In this document: positions 43,072-51,626 of the stretch, one piece after another
Numbering within the stretch: position 1 is the first letter of the stretch
How the letters are laid out: every line of letters starts with the position of its first letter
Virus record (IMG/VR): IMGVR_UViG_3300030060_002972
Coordinates: 19,748-83,747 of that record
DNA: 64,000 nucleotides
Source: a virus
Direction: 5' to 3' (one strand)
Position numbers and translations under genes: made by a program
Notes under the pieces: model-generated
Databases searched by the model: none
The model's input: the letters and a program-made list of their open reading frames with translations, nothing else
Told to the model about the DNA's origin: nothing

Positions 43072-43895
43072 TAATAGTTACCATCCCTATCACACACAGG
43101 TTTGTGAGGGCAAGATGCACAGATGTATTTAGGAACATCGGTTGGTAAAGCGGGTACTTGTTTACTCTGTGAGGAGTTTCGCAAGGTGTCCACCAGATGG
43201 TGAATGTATGGCTGCCAATGTTCGTAATTTTCTATTACCCTGCCCATTTTGCTGTATTTTGTATCTACAGGAATGATACAATGTTTCATATCCATAGAGC
43301 TACGTCTTGTATATAACAAGATAGCATAGGGTACGTTGTACCCAAGTTGCTTAGCTATGTATACCCACAACAATAATTGTTTTAGGTGATACTTCCAATA
43401 TGTAAAATCTTTCCACTTGTAAATTTCTGTAGATTTTAATTCTAACGGTATTAAATATTTGTTACCGTCCTTGTCTTCAAATTCTTTAACAAAGTCTGTA
43501 GTAGCTGCAAATCCTATAGGTTTATCAGCATCCATTTCCACATGAATAGGAAATTGATTCTGTTCCGCACTATCTAACCCATGGATTTTTCCAGGCATTT
43601 TGTCTATGATTCTTCCCATGGTTTGTTCGTTAACAAATCCCATAAACATTCTACGTCTAGCCAATGGGTCAGATACCGGTGTTCTTTCCACATCAGATAG
43701 ATAAGAATAATATGCTTGGCGTATGCATGTACCAAGACTTGAAGAACGTACTAAATGTTTCCTACCTTCGCCTCGTGCTTTCCATTCTTCAAATCTTAAT
43801 GCAAACTCTTCGTCTAGTACAGACTCTGTTGAGTCGTGTAAAGCCTCCAGAAACAACTCTGGGTCTGTCATTAGTTGTTTAACTGTGTAGCTCAT
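43071..43895 (-). CDS. PD-(D/E)XK exonuclease with Fe-S cluster (Cas4/AddB-like)
   Basis: A 274-aa protein, TAGGAG upstream. One Cys in SSLGTCIRQAYY (about 57) and three at the end in CASCPHKPVC form the split four-Cys pattern of Cas4/AddB nucleases. In between are FVNEQTM, AATTDFV (Asp) and PLELKST (E-x-K), then a Gln-type helix KQLLLWVYIA. Homolog of the gene cut by the left edge (1-710). Processes DNA ends in phage recombination-dependent replication. Confidence 0.85.
   Translation of the reverse strand: MSYTVKQLMTDPELFLEALHDSTESVLDEEFALRFEEWKARGEGRKHLVRSSSLGTCIRQAYYSYLSDVERTPVSDPLARRRMFMGFVNEQTMGRIIDKMPGKIHGLDSAEQNQFPIHVEMDADKPIGFAATTDFVKEFEDKDGNKYLIPLELKSTEIYKWKDFTYWKYHLKQLLLWVYIAKQLGYNVPYAILLYTRRSSMDMKHCIIPVDTKYSKMGRVIENYEHWQPYIHHLVDTLRNSSQSKQVPALPTDVPKYICASCPHKPVCDRDGNY
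43329..43343. promoter_or_regulatory. GGGTAC palindrome (inside a gene)
   Basis: Perfect GGGTAC-GTT-GTACCC in the unit B exonuclease gene. Confidence 0.7.
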
Positions 43896-43904
43896 ACAAA
43901 TCTC

Positions 43905-44174
43905 CTATCCTCTTGGCTCAGCTGGTTCTCCGTCTGTTTCTTCAGCACGTAAACTAAATGCTAAATCAGGCGGATTGTTACCATCTCTGTATTTATTCCA
44001 AAATGCTAGAACTTTGTATTTTCTACCACCAACTGTAAGAACACATGAGTATCCCCAGTCTTTTTTCCAACCACCACCAATGTTAACTAGACTTTTCTTT
44101 TCACCATTGGTATTAGCTGGAGCACTGGATTCACTACGTCCTCCTACTCTTCCGGCTCTTGGTTCACCGTATGC
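43905..44174 (-). CDS. Small conserved protein next to polymerase
   Basis: An 89-aa protein; ATG at 44174 (MAYGEPRAGRVGG) with AGGAGG, the upstream frame to 44219 being rejected. Shares GxGW, the KVLAFWNK segment and a PPDLAF segment with 752-1051 in unit A and the same neighbours. Function unknown, maybe a replication accessory. Confidence 0.7.
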   Translation of the reverse strand, partial: AYGEPRAGRVGGRSESSAPANTNGEKKSLVNIGGGWKKDWGYSCVLTVGGRKYKVLAFWNKYRDGNNPPDLAFSLRAEETDGEPAEPRG

Positions 44175-44187
44175 CATAAATGACCTC

Positions 44188-46251
44188 CTATTCCCAGTTG
44201 ACGCCATGTTCTTTGACATCCAAAGGGAGCTGTAAATTTATGCCTTTACCCAAGACATCAGGGATATCTTCATTAATTTCGTTCTTTAATATTTCTCTAA
44301 CCTGTTCTAACTCAGGCGTGTACACATCTAACTCCATGGCATCATGGAACTCTAACCAAATGCGACTCTTTAACTTATATTTTTTTAACAAATTAAACAT
44401 TTGTATTATACGTTGTTTATTTATATCAGCACTAAATGACTGTATAGGGTAGTTAACAACTTGCGTAGTTTTTAACCTATTACCCACTCTACCATATGGT
44501 GAATATATATACCCAAGACCTTTAGCTTTGTCAATAAGTTTGCGTTGATAATCTGCTATACCAATTTCAGACATTGTATTGATAAAAAGTTTTACAGTTT
44601 GTGCAGATAAATTTTTAGGTACGCCAGACATAATTAATTGATTAATTAAACCAAACTCAGAAGAGCCATAAACATATGCAAAATTTAATACCTTAGCACG
44701 TTTACGTTCTATACCAGCTAACTCTGACACAAGAGTATGCATATCTTTACCTTCATTGTATGCATTAATTAAATATTCACTACCACTTAAATAAGCTAGG
44801 CAACGCAACTCACTTTGGCTAGCATCTACTGTAATTAAACAACCATCAGGTTCAAACACTGATTGAAAAATAGGTCTAACAGATGGCGGTATGTTTTGCA
44901 TATTAGGATTACTACTACTCATACGCCCAGTTACAGTGCCACCTAAATGTAAATTACATCGTATAATTCCTTGGTCGTCAGCTAAGTCTGGTATCTTGTC
45001 TAAGTAAGTAGTAAGTAGTTTAGTTACTTTACGATACTGTAATAATTTTTCAGCAAAAGGTGTGTTTAATTTAGTTAACACATCAACACCAGTGGATTTA
45101 ACTTTATGTTTCTTTTGTAATATTTCTAATACTTGTGTAGGACTTGATGGATTTATGTCATAGTTATTTTCAAAGTATTGTAAAAGAGCAATCTGTTCTT
45201 TGTGTAATTTTTTTCTTTGTTTTACTAATTCTTTTTTGTCTAATTTAATCCCACCATGTATCATGTGCGCTACAGGTAGTACCATCTCCATATCTAACCT
45301 ACGTGCTACGTCCATAAACTGCCAATCTTTTTGATACTTTTGGTAATATGTGTCCCACAAACGTAGAGTAGCCCAAGCATCACCAGCAGTATAACGCAAC
45401 AACTTAGGACTAGGACTTGCAAAATCTTCAACTGTAATCTCCTTCCAATAATTTTCTAACAGTAAAAATCTGTCTGCTAAATATTTTAATCCGTTGTTCT
45501 TGTTACTAAAATCTAATTCACGTTTTAATAATAACGTGTCCATAAAATTACATTGTATATCATTACCTAAATAATCTAATATTTTAGTACAGTCTGCCGT
45601 AATATTATGACCTACCACAGTCATATTTTTATCACGTACAGCTCTTAATATAACTTGTTTTATTTGGTCAGTAAGTATAAATCCACCACACCATTTACCC
45701 GCTGCTAAACCTACAGAGTGTGGCACACCTGTGTCTGGATTCCACTCAAAATCTATAGCCAACTCTTTGTATCTTTCTGCATGCATCATAATTTTACTAA
45801 GATTAGGTGTTATAGGTATTGGGTACAGTGTACCCCTAAACTCATGTTGTACTCTTGTAAATGTTTCTACAAAAGATGTAAAATTACCGTCAAACCAACT
45901 ACCACAAGAAAAAACTTCTGGTAATTTCATACCGTCTAATTCTTCTAGCGCACGCACTGCGTCACGTCCCATAGCTATTATATAATTAGGATTTAATTTA
46001 TTAATAACGTTTGTAATAAAAGGTAAATGTTTACGTATGTCTGCTATCTTTATTTTTTCTTGATACTTAGGCACACACGGCACCCACCACGTTTGTATAT
46101 TAGGTAGATTGTCTTTACACAATACTTCTAAGTCGTCATACATCTTAGTGCCCTTAGCCTGCCCAAGTCTAGTCATAGCTTCACATGGTTTGTCAGCCAG
46201 AATCAACACTAATCTTTTGGTTGTTCCCGCTTGTATTTTTTTGTGGTCCAT
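44188..46251 (-). CDS. Family A DNA polymerase, degenerate UDG-like N-terminus
   Basis: A 687-aa polymerase, GGAGG upstream. The exonuclease motifs AIDFEWN, GHNITAD and YTAGDAW and the polymerase motifs VDASQSELR, RKRAKVLNFAYVYG and FHDAMELD are intact. The N-terminal 110 residues align with the UDG-like domain of the unit A enzyme (ADKPCEAM, VPCVPK, IIAMGRDAV), but the CxxC and the last cluster Cys are missing, so no Fe-S cluster is expected. Its start is overlapped by the upstream small gene. Confidence 0.95.
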   Translation of the reverse strand: MDHKKIQAGTTKRLVLILADKPCEAMTRLGQAKGTKMYDDLEVLCKDNLPNIQTWWVPCVPKYQEKIKIADIRKHLPFITNVINKLNPNYIIAMGRDAVRALEELDGMKLPEVFSCGSWFDGNFTSFVETFTRVQHEFRGTLYPIPITPNLSKIMMHAERYKELAIDFEWNPDTGVPHSVGLAAGKWCGGFILTDQIKQVILRAVRDKNMTVVGHNITADCTKILDYLGNDIQCNFMDTLLLKRELDFSNKNNGLKYLADRFLLLENYWKEITVEDFASPSPKLLRYTAGDAWATLRLWDTYYQKYQKDWQFMDVARRLDMEMVLPVAHMIHGGIKLDKKELVKQRKKLHKEQIALLQYFENNYDINPSSPTQVLEILQKKHKVKSTGVDVLTKLNTPFAEKLLQYRKVTKLLTTYLDKIPDLADDQGIIRCNLHLGGTVTGRMSSSNPNMQNIPPSVRPIFQSVFEPDGCLITVDASQSELRCLAYLSGSEYLINAYNEGKDMHTLVSELAGIERKRAKVLNFAYVYGSSEFGLINQLIMSGVPKNLSAQTVKLFINTMSEIGIADYQRKLIDKAKGLGYIYSPYGRVGNRLKTTQVVNYPIQSFSADINKQRIIQMFNLLKKYKLKSRIWLEFHDAMELDVYTPELEQVREILKNEINEDIPDVLGKGINLQLPLDVKEHGVNWE
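45821..45835. promoter_or_regulatory. GGGTAC palindrome (inside a gene)
   Basis: Perfect GGGTAC-AGT-GTACCC in the unit B polymerase gene. Confidence 0.7.
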
Positions 46252-46402
46252 TCATTTCCTCCATTAGCCAAGCTATGTTGCGAGTTAAGATACGTTTAAC
46301 TATCAGCTCTTCCATTCTGTATTTTATAGGGTCTCTACGTTTATCTAACTCTAACCCTGTCATAATTTGTTGTGTTACTTCATCTATATATTTACTAATC
46401 AT
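46193..46402 (-). CDS. Small protein between primase and polymerase
   Basis: A 69-aa protein (MISKYIDEVTQQIMTGLELD) homologous to 3189-3467, ending out of frame 59 nt inside the polymerase gene. AGGTAG precedes the start. Conserved overlap and conserved neighbours support it as real; function unknown. Confidence 0.7.
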   Translation of the reverse strand: MISKYIDEVTQQIMTGLELDKRRDPIKYRMEELIVKRILTRNIAWLMEEMNGPQKNTSGNNQKISVDSG

Positions 46403-46403
46403 A

Positions 46404-47144
46404 CTACCTCCAATTATCCAGTAATGAATTTATAGTTGTTATAGGCACTTTGTATGGAGCGTCAGGTAAATCTACTAAACCGGCATCAATACCATATGAC
46501 ATGATTATATCCTGTAAGTATGACGCTATTACAATTGCATCGGGGTCAAATACAATATTGACACGCATGTGTTCAAAAAAAGGTATAATGTCCATAGGTA
46601 TATTAGTACCTAATAAAGCAAGACATGGTATACGTAATTTAGAAATATACAAGGCGTCTATAACTGATTCGACAATACAACACACAACCTTACCACCAGA
46701 GATAGGCACCGATACACCCGTATCTATCCAACTATACTTGGCATACTCCCCATTTACTGGCAGAGATTTATATTTGGGGTTGCCAGTTATGTTACGGATT
46801 TGATACCCATGCAGGTGCCCATCAAAATCGTAAGCGGGTATTAAAAACTGGTTTGGTTTAGCCATAATACCGTACTCTAACGTTTCTGACGCTGATATGT
46901 TTCTTGCCTTTAAGAAATCTAAGTGTTCAGTTTTGTAACTGTAAGAGAAATCAGATTTATCTACGTTGATAGACCTCTTTGCCACATCTCTGTGGTCCTG
47001 TTTAGAAACTAAGTCAGTCATCCACGGCTCTAATTTACCACTCTTCTTACAACCAAAACAATAGTATCCATTTTCATAAATAGCTAACGATGGTGTTTTG
47101 TCACGATGCCACGGACATTTTGTCATTGCTATAACTTGACCCAT
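46404..47144 (-). CDS. DnaG-type primase (zinc finger plus TOPRIM)
   Basis: A 246-aa protein, GGAGG upstream. CPWHRDKTPS and YYCFGCKKSG form the CHC2 finger; CCIVESVIDALY and VNIVFDPDA carry the TOPRIM acids. Same architecture as 3467-4231. Its first 44 nt overlap the end of the upstream nuclease gene. Confidence 0.9.
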   Translation of the reverse strand: MGQVIAMTKCPWHRDKTPSLAIYENGYYCFGCKKSGKLEPWMTDLVSKQDHRDVAKRSINVDKSDFSYSYKTEHLDFLKARNISASETLEYGIMAKPNQFLIPAYDFDGHLHGYQIRNITGNPKYKSLPVNGEYAKYSWIDTGVSVPISGGKVVCCIVESVIDALYISKLRIPCLALLGTNIPMDIIPFFEHMRVNIVFDPDAIVIASYLQDIIMSYGIDAGLVDLPDAPYKVPITTINSLLDNWR

Positions 47145-47652
47145 TTATTATATCCTCCGGTTTAAATTCAACGTAATGATACCACATGCGACACCTCTTC
47201 GTCAGTCTAGGGGGTGCAGACACACGTACATGAAAAGCTTTTTGTCCGGGTTGTACCATGCTTGGGTATACAAACACACCCTTTTCTAACTCAGGCACGT
47301 AGGCATAAACACAATCTATATTATTTTCAAAATACAATAATGTTTTACCCATCCTACCTCCTGTGTCATGTTGACTGTACATTCTTCTGTATGAGTTTTT
47401 TAATGGCACTATAAATTTTACACCGCCACTTGTAACACATCTCATAGAAGAACAATATTTTATTTGAAAACGCAATGTGTGGTCACGGCTATAAGCAAAA
47501 GCATCTACCGGTGATATGTGTGAATCTGGAAAAGCCACGTCCCACCCGGCTTCTCGTAAAACTTCTTTTGCAAATGCATGATGTGCTATCTGTCCTTTTT
47601 GATTAGCTACGTTATGCCCGTAAGTATGTTCTTCTCCAACATGAAAATTCAT
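47101..47652 (-). CDS. Putative PD-(D/E)XK endonuclease
   Basis: A 183-aa protein (MNFHVGEEHTYGHNVA). GQIAHHAFAKEVLREAGWDV, SPVDAFAY and LRFQIKYCS form a plausible helix-Glu/His, Asp and Q-x-K series of a PD-(D/E)XK nuclease, in the same slot as 4974-5435 of unit A. The C-terminus is His/Arg/Tyr-rich. Assignment moderate, because the first acidic residue is not obvious. Confidence 0.55.
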   Translation of the reverse strand: MNFHVGEEHTYGHNVANQKGQIAHHAFAKEVLREAGWDVAFPDSHISPVDAFAYSRDHTLRFQIKYCSSMRCVTSGGVKFIVPLKNSYRRMYSQHDTGGRMGKTLLYFENNIDCVYAYVPELEKGVFVYPSMVQPGQKAFHVRVSAPPRLTKRCRMWYHYVEFKPEDIINGSSYSNDKMSVAS

Positions 47653-47831
47653 ACTTCATCAACCTCCTCAACAGAAAATCCGTTTGTATCTATTTCACGT
47701 TCGTCACCATTTTCTTCTAAGAAATCATAATCAATGCTTTCAGCTATTGCCCATGCGTCATCTTCATTCTCAGCAGTAATGGTTGTTTCATAATAATGTT
47801 CATTAGTTAGTCTTACTCTGTATTCTGGCAT
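47649..47831 (-). CDS. Small DpnD/PcfM-like protein
   Basis: A 60-aa acidic protein (MPEYRVRLTNEHYYETTITA) with the strand-helix pattern TTITAENEDDAWAIAES that resembles the small DpnD/PcfM family. GGAGGA before the start, and immediately upstream of that the palindrome 47844-47857. A similar protein is at 50354-50560. Confidence 0.6.
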   Translation of the reverse strand: MPEYRVRLTNEHYYETTITAENEDDAWAIAESIDYDFLEENGDEREIDTNGFSVEEVDEV

Positions 47832-47843
47832 TTAATCCTCCTC

Positions 47844-47857
47844 GGGTACCAGTACCC
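47844..47857. promoter_or_regulatory. GGGTAC palindrome
   Basis: Perfect GGGTAC-CA-GTACCC, abutting the Shine-Dalgarno site of the 60-aa gene that starts at 47831. Confidence 0.8.
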
Positions 47858-48903
47858 TAATATAAAAATGTTTTAAGATTAGCAAAGTCAATGTCTATTT
47901 TGAATACATCAACGGGTGCTGACCTTCTTGATTTGATTGTAGTAACGTTACGAACTGTCTCATACATGTCACCACCTATACCCAATACTAAATCAGTGTG
48001 GGCTAATAATCCAGCTTTAGCTTCAAGTAACTCACGCTCTGTAGGTAAATCTACGTCTGCATTTAACTGATGTGCTGTAAGTATACAGATGTTTTTTTCT
48101 TGTGCTAATCGCTTAAGATTTTCTGATATATACTCTAGCTGAAAACGTTTTTCTTTTATCTGCGGAGTGCTCATAACACTCATGTAATCTAGAAAAACTA
48201 TATCAGGACGCAAAGCATCTATCTCTATTTCTAATTCTGGTATACCAAACGAAGCAGAACAACACGCATAAAAGTCAGGAAACTCTGACGCATGGTCTAA
48301 TCTCTGTTTTAACATACCTTCACTAAAATCTTGTATGGATATAAACAAAGTTTTTAATCCACTTTTGACTGCATCACGTAGCAAGGATAACAACACTGTA
48401 GTCTTACCTCTACCACTAAATGCACACAACACAGCCAACTCCTCTCTACACAAACCATAGTAGAACACCTTAAATATGTCTTCAGTTTCATCACTACTAA
48501 AAGAACTAATTAATTTAGATTGTGCTTGGCTGTTAAAATTTTGCACATCAGATGCACGTTGTATGTTTAACAACTTTTTTTCTGGACGCAATCTACTCTT
48601 CAGAATGTCAGCTATTTCTTTGACCTGTGTCAAACTACGTAAGTGTTTCATAGACCTGAATCCTACCGCACTGGTAACTGACTCAGGCATACCACGTACA
48701 AAGTTAAACTGTGTAGAATTTAGTTTATCTTTTACAACGTCTAGAAAATCTTGCTTACTTAAATCAGTTTCACATAAGTACATTTCTTCTAATAACACAT
48801 CAAAGGGTGTTTCTAGTTGTACACCCTTAAGTTGTTTTTTTAGCGTGTGTCTTCTTTCTTTTTTTAGTAGAAACGACATTAGATTTAGCACTGAATTTTC
48901 CAT
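47857..48903 (-). CDS. Replicative DNA helicase, DnaB/RecA-fold
   Basis: A 348-aa protein; ATG at 48903 (MENSVLNLMSFLL) chosen because AAGGAG lies upstream and it aligns with the unit A helicase. Walker A LCAFSGRGKTT, Walker B PDIVFLDYMS, then ILTAHQLN and HTDLVLGIGGD. Its 3' end touches the palindrome at 47844. Works with the separate primase and polymerase of this operon. Confidence 0.9.
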   Translation of the reverse strand: MENSVLNLMSFLLKKERRHTLKKQLKGVQLETPFDVLLEEMYLCETDLSKQDFLDVVKDKLNSTQFNFVRGMPESVTSAVGFRSMKHLRSLTQVKEIADILKSRLRPEKKLLNIQRASDVQNFNSQAQSKLISSFSSDETEDIFKVFYYGLCREELAVLCAFSGRGKTTVLLSLLRDAVKSGLKTLFISIQDFSEGMLKQRLDHASEFPDFYACCSASFGIPELEIEIDALRPDIVFLDYMSVMSTPQIKEKRFQLEYISENLKRLAQEKNICILTAHQLNADVDLPTERELLEAKAGLLAHTDLVLGIGGDMYETVRNVTTIKSRRSAPVDVFKIDIDFANLKTFLY

Positions 48904-48998
48904 TTGACACTCCTTTCTTTTGCATTGCCCTGTGTTGCCAAGGACTATTAGGCAGATAATCATTAGACTGCACTTCTTTATGTTTTGTCTGCCCTATA

Positions 48999-49217
48999 CT
49001 ATTTATCTTCTTCCAACTTGTCACCGTACAACTCCTTATCTCTGTAATCAAGTAGTTGCTGTGATACTTTACACACATCATCTATGTTAAGACCATGCTG
49101 TAGTATAGCCACAGCAGTATTAAGAGTAGCTAAGATAGTAATACCTTCTTGTTTTACCTTCTCAGCCTGCTGTCTATCCTCGTCCCTATGTATTTGTTGA
49201 TTTTTATAATAACCCAT
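48999..49217 (-). CDS. Small helical protein, unknown
   Basis: A 72-aa protein (MGYYKNQQIHRDEDRQQ) sharing its first residues with the 92-aa unit A protein at 3189-3467, otherwise different. GGAGG upstream. Helical and charged; function unknown. Confidence 0.6.
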   Translation of the reverse strand: MGYYKNQQIHRDEDRQQAEKVKQEGITILATLNTAVAILQHGLNIDDVCKVSQQLLDYRDKELYGDKLEEDK

Positions 49218-49490
49218 TTATATACCTCCATTGTTTTTATGAGTTTGATAGCCTCGTTTGCTACCATCGACATTGAACCAAGCTACTAGCTTGCGCTCTT
49301 GTCTAATCTGATTTAATGCAAGATGAGATGCGACTCTGAACGCAACTTTTTTTGTACCTAACATGCTGTGTATTAACTTTGTTTCATCTTTGGTCCAAAT
49401 CTCAACATAGCCATCATCAGCTTTATGTACAACGACATAGTCGTCTTTATACTCTTCTTGTATTGATTGTAGTTTCTCTACAATATCCAT
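49218..49490 (-). CDS. Hypothetical protein
   Basis: A 90-aa protein; ATG at 49490 (MDIVEKLQSIQEEY) with AAGGAGG upstream is chosen over the longer frame. Basic C-terminus (KRGYQTHKNNGG). The near-palindrome 49503-49516 lies directly upstream of the ribosome binding site. Confidence 0.65.
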   Translation of the reverse strand: MDIVEKLQSIQEEYKDDYVVVHKADDGYVEIWTKDETKLIHSMLGTKKVAFRVASHLALNQIRQERKLVAWFNVDGSKRGYQTHKNNGGI

Positions 49491-49502
49491 GTTTGCCTCC
49501 TT

Positions 49503-49516
49503 GGGTATGTGTACCC
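49503..49516. promoter_or_regulatory. GGGTAC palindrome, one mismatch
   Basis: GGGTATGTGTACCC, just upstream of AAGGAGG of the gene starting at 49490; it also overlaps the stop of the previous gene. Confidence 0.65.
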
Positions 49517-49728
49517 TATGATTGTAATTTTTTTTGGACATGTTTCTCATGCAACGTATCTAACAATAACTCTGCAACATAGTGTGGCGGGTAGTTGCCG
49601 TACTTTGCTATGACATCAGCACCAGTCTGTCCATTTAGTGCCTGATTAAAAACGTGGATATCAACAGTCATTTCTAGTAAACATTCTTTGACTGCCTCTA
49701 ACCATTCTTCATTTTGTTTATTTGACAT
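49516..49728 (-). CDS. Small hypothetical protein
   Basis: A 70-aa protein; ATG at 49728 (MSNKQNEEWLEAVKECLLEM) supported by AAGGAGG. Helical, with a GQTGADVIAKYGNYPPHYVA stretch. No motif recognised. Confidence 0.6.
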   Translation of the reverse strand: MSNKQNEEWLEAVKECLLEMTVDIHVFNQALNGQTGADVIAKYGNYPPHYVAELLLDTLHEKHVQKKLQS

Positions 49729-49770
49729 GTGTCCTCCTTGAGTAGAATTCATGCATTATAGCATAATGTA

Positions 49771-49848
49771 TCATAATGTATATAAGCATACTAATACCAA
49801 CCACACAAAAATAAATATGTACATGTAACTTACAAACTCATCATTCAT
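49771..49848 (-). CDS. 25-aa membrane mini-protein
   Basis: Frame MNDEFVSYMYIFIFVWLV is followed by a few more hydrophobic residues; start overlaps the upstream stop as TAATG and GGAGGG precedes it. A single membrane-spanning helix with almost no soluble part. Confidence 0.5.
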   Translation of the reverse strand: MNDEFVSYMYIFIFVWLVLVCLYTL

Positions 49849-50084
49849 TATCTTCCCTCCCTGTAATCTAACGGCTCTTCAAAGTCATCATCATCACCAT
49901 GTATTTTTACTAGCTTATAATGTCCTTTACAGTCGTTTGTGTTTACTTGTCCATTGAAATTACCATAAAAAGTTATATATACTTCATTATCTTCTTTATA
50001 TAAATTGAAGTCTAAATCTTTATAACCTTTTAAATCTGTTTCAACTATACCCCAAGTATCTTCTACAAATAATTCACTCATCAT
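49848..50084 (-). CDS. Small acidic protein, unknown
   Basis: A 78-aa protein (MMSELFVEDTWGIVETDLKG) with AAGGAGG; ATG at 50084 or 50081. Beta-rich with a DDDD run (GDDDDFEEPL). It overlaps the upstream gene by about 11 nt. Confidence 0.6.
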   Translation of the reverse strand: MMSELFVEDTWGIVETDLKGYKDLDFNLYKEDNEVYITFYGNFNGQVNTNDCKGHYKLVKIHGDDDDFEEPLDYREGR

Positions 50085-50373
50085 CTTCCTCCTTACCCAC
50101 GTCATGCATGGGGTCTAATAATTGCGGTAATATAAATGTAAAATGTAAGTACCACCATTCAGGGTTACCTTTTGCATCTCTAGCATCTTGATAATCATAA
50201 CCAAACTCAGACATATAGCGCAAAAGAGTATCATACTCATCTTTACACATAAGTAAAGTACAGGATGACACATGACCTAATTTAATAGCCAACTCCATGT
50301 CATCAGATAACATCTCACCATATCTACTATCTTGTAAATCATAATACCAAAAGCTAGTCTCCGGTTTCATCAT
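50074..50373 (-). CDS. Hypothetical protein
   Basis: About 99 aa starting MMKPETSFWYYDLQDSRYGE, GAGGAGG upstream; ATG at 50373 or 50370. Rich in Tyr, Trp and Asp. Overlaps both neighbours in other frames. Unknown. Confidence 0.6.
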   Translation of the reverse strand: MMKPETSFWYYDLQDSRYGEMLSDDMELAIKLGHVSSCTLLMCKDEYDTLLRYMSEFGYDYQDARDAKGNPEWWYLHFTFILPQLLDPMHDVGKEEDDE

Positions 50374-50560
50374 CAGTAACCTCCTCACATATATCCCACT
50401 GAAAACCAGTGTAATTTGCTATAAGGTCGTTTTTCTTATACCATGTTACCGATGATAATTGTTGTGAGAATTTACTTTTTGCATCTGCCAAATCTTTAGC
50501 TTCAATTTGCAGTTCATATTCCACAACTTCACTACCTCTTAATATGTATTTCTTTTTCAT
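50354..50560 (-). CDS. Small DpnD/PcfM-like protein
   Basis: A 68-aa protein (MKKKYILRGSEVVEYELQIE) with YELQIEAKDLADAKSKFSQQ, the same strand-helix pattern as the gene at 47649. AAAGGAG precedes the start and the palindrome 50575-50588 abuts it, the same architecture as at 47831. Confidence 0.6.
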   Translation of the reverse strand: MKKKYILRGSEVVEYELQIEAKDLADAKSKFSQQLSSVTWYKKNDLIANYTGFQWDICEEVTDDETGD

Positions 50561-50658
50561 AAGTCTTCTCCTTTGGGTACAGGTACCCTGTGGCTAGAGA
50601 TTGGATTTGCTCGTACGATGCATCTATTCTCTCTATTTAATACAGCTATGGATTCCAT
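50557..50658 (-). CDS. Possible 33-aa leader peptide
   Basis: Frame MESIAVLNRENRCIVRANP spans the palindrome at 50575 and ends as ATGA into the 68-aa gene. No good ribosome binding site; it may be only a leader. Confidence 0.3.
   Translation of the reverse strand: MESIAVLNRENRCIVRANPISSHRVPVPKGEDL
50575..50588. promoter_or_regulatory. GGGTAC palindrome
   Basis: Perfect GGGTAC-AG-GTACCC directly upstream of the Shine-Dalgarno site of the gene starting at 50560. Confidence 0.8.
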
Positions 50659-50674
50659 TCGTAACCACACAGTT

Positions 50675-50890
50675 TTATTGTCCTTGGTGATATGCCATAA
50701 CTTTAGGGTATTTTTCAGCTAACTCTGCATATCTTGTGATGATAGTAAAATGTTCATCACGAGTTAACTCAGCTCGTTCTCTTGCTTCTTGGCTCATCAT
50801 GTTATGACCGCCTTCATGTTGTACAGAAACAAATCTGTCAAACGTAAAATGGTCAATAGCATCGATACCTAAATCAACAGGTCTACTCAT
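50675..50890 (-). CDS. Small hypothetical protein
   Basis: A 71-aa protein (MSRPVDLGIDAIDHFTFDRF) with His-rich HEGGHNM and a helical second half. GGAGG upstream; overlaps the upstream gene by 8 nt. Unknown. Confidence 0.6.
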   Translation of the reverse strand: MSRPVDLGIDAIDHFTFDRFVSVQHEGGHNMMSQEARERAELTRDEHFTIITRYAELAEKYPKVMAYHQGQ

Positions 50891-51104
50891 TGTTATATCT
50901 ACCTCCTATACCCAAACCACGCATATACACATGCACTGCATGGCTAACTATTGGGTCTAATTTTTTTTGTTTCATTAACAGACATATACAAGAGTGCCAC
51001 CTTACATGACACTCTTCATAATCTGGATAATTTCTTTCTAGATATTCGTACAAGTCTGTACCAAAGTTAAAACTGTATCTTAAACTTCGCAGTGTTTTCT
51101 TCAT
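50883..51104 (-). CDS. Small hypothetical protein
   Basis: A 73-aa basic protein (MKKTLRSLRYSFNFGTDLYE) with Cys/His-containing middle ECHVRWHSCICLL. Start overlaps the membrane mini-gene stop (ATGA), and CGGAGG precedes it. Confidence 0.6.
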   Translation of the reverse strand: MKKTLRSLRYSFNFGTDLYEYLERNYPDYEECHVRWHSCICLLMKQKKLDPIVSHAVHVYMRGLGIGGRYNNE

Positions 51105-51196
51105 AAATTACCTCCGACTAGGGCATATAAACCGCTAGCTATCATAACTAAGCCAATTATGTAGAATAAAAGACCTGTGATAAACTGACGGTTCAT
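51101..51196 (-). CDS. 31-aa membrane mini-protein
   Basis: Frame MNRQFITGLLFYIIGLVMIA continues with a short hydrophobic end. It is joined by ATGA overlaps to the genes on both sides, which favours translation. One membrane helix. Confidence 0.5.
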   Translation of the reverse strand: MNRQFITGLLFYIIGLVMIASGLYALVGGNL

Positions 51197-51540
51197 AATG
51201 CACCCCAGTAAGCGTCTACATTTGTACGACTAACATCGCTAGTCGGTGACATGTAGTACGTTTGATAATGATTTTGCTTATCAATGGCATGGTCAAGAAG
51301 TAATTTCTCAAACATTGGGTACGGTACCCTACGAGCTTTTGCCTCTTTACTTCCACCATCTATCCAAGATAAGTGTTTGCCGGTAGTTACCGACCATTCG
51401 TTTTGGCATACATATTGCATACCGTGCATCTCTATGGCTACAGCAGTAACATAGCTGTACCATACTTTGATACCAACTTCATCATCTTTACAGTAGTAAA
51501 AATTACGTGTACTACGTGGATAATGTTTATTGTATAACAT
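51193..51540 (-). CDS. Hypothetical protein
   Basis: About 115 aa from ATG 51540 (MLYNKHYPRSTRNFYYCKDD), which has TAGGAG; an in-frame GTG at 51618 would add 26 residues but lacks a ribosome binding site. Tyr-rich N-terminus, then a compact alpha/beta part. Contains palindrome 51317-51329. Family not recognised. Confidence 0.6.
   Translation of the reverse strand: MLYNKHYPRSTRNFYYCKDDEVGIKVWYSYVTAVAIEMHGMQYVCQNEWSVTTGKHLSWIDGGSKEAKARRVPYPMFEKLLLDHAIDKQNHYQTYYMSPTSDVSRTNVDAYWGAL
51317..51329. promoter_or_regulatory. GGGTAC palindrome (inside a gene)
   Basis: Perfect GGGTAC-G-GTACCC within the coding sequence of the gene at 51193-51540. Confidence 0.7.
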
Positions 51541-51626
51541 AATATTTTCTCCTATAGAATGTGTGACTAATCGTGAACAGGTCACTTTAATCTCACGCCT
51601 TAATCCTGTCTTAGCCACACAAATTT

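Noticed and set aside
48827-49081. Leftward frame overlapping the helicase start and the 72-aa gene
   Set aside because: It has only a short private part, no supported start, and would overlap two better genes.
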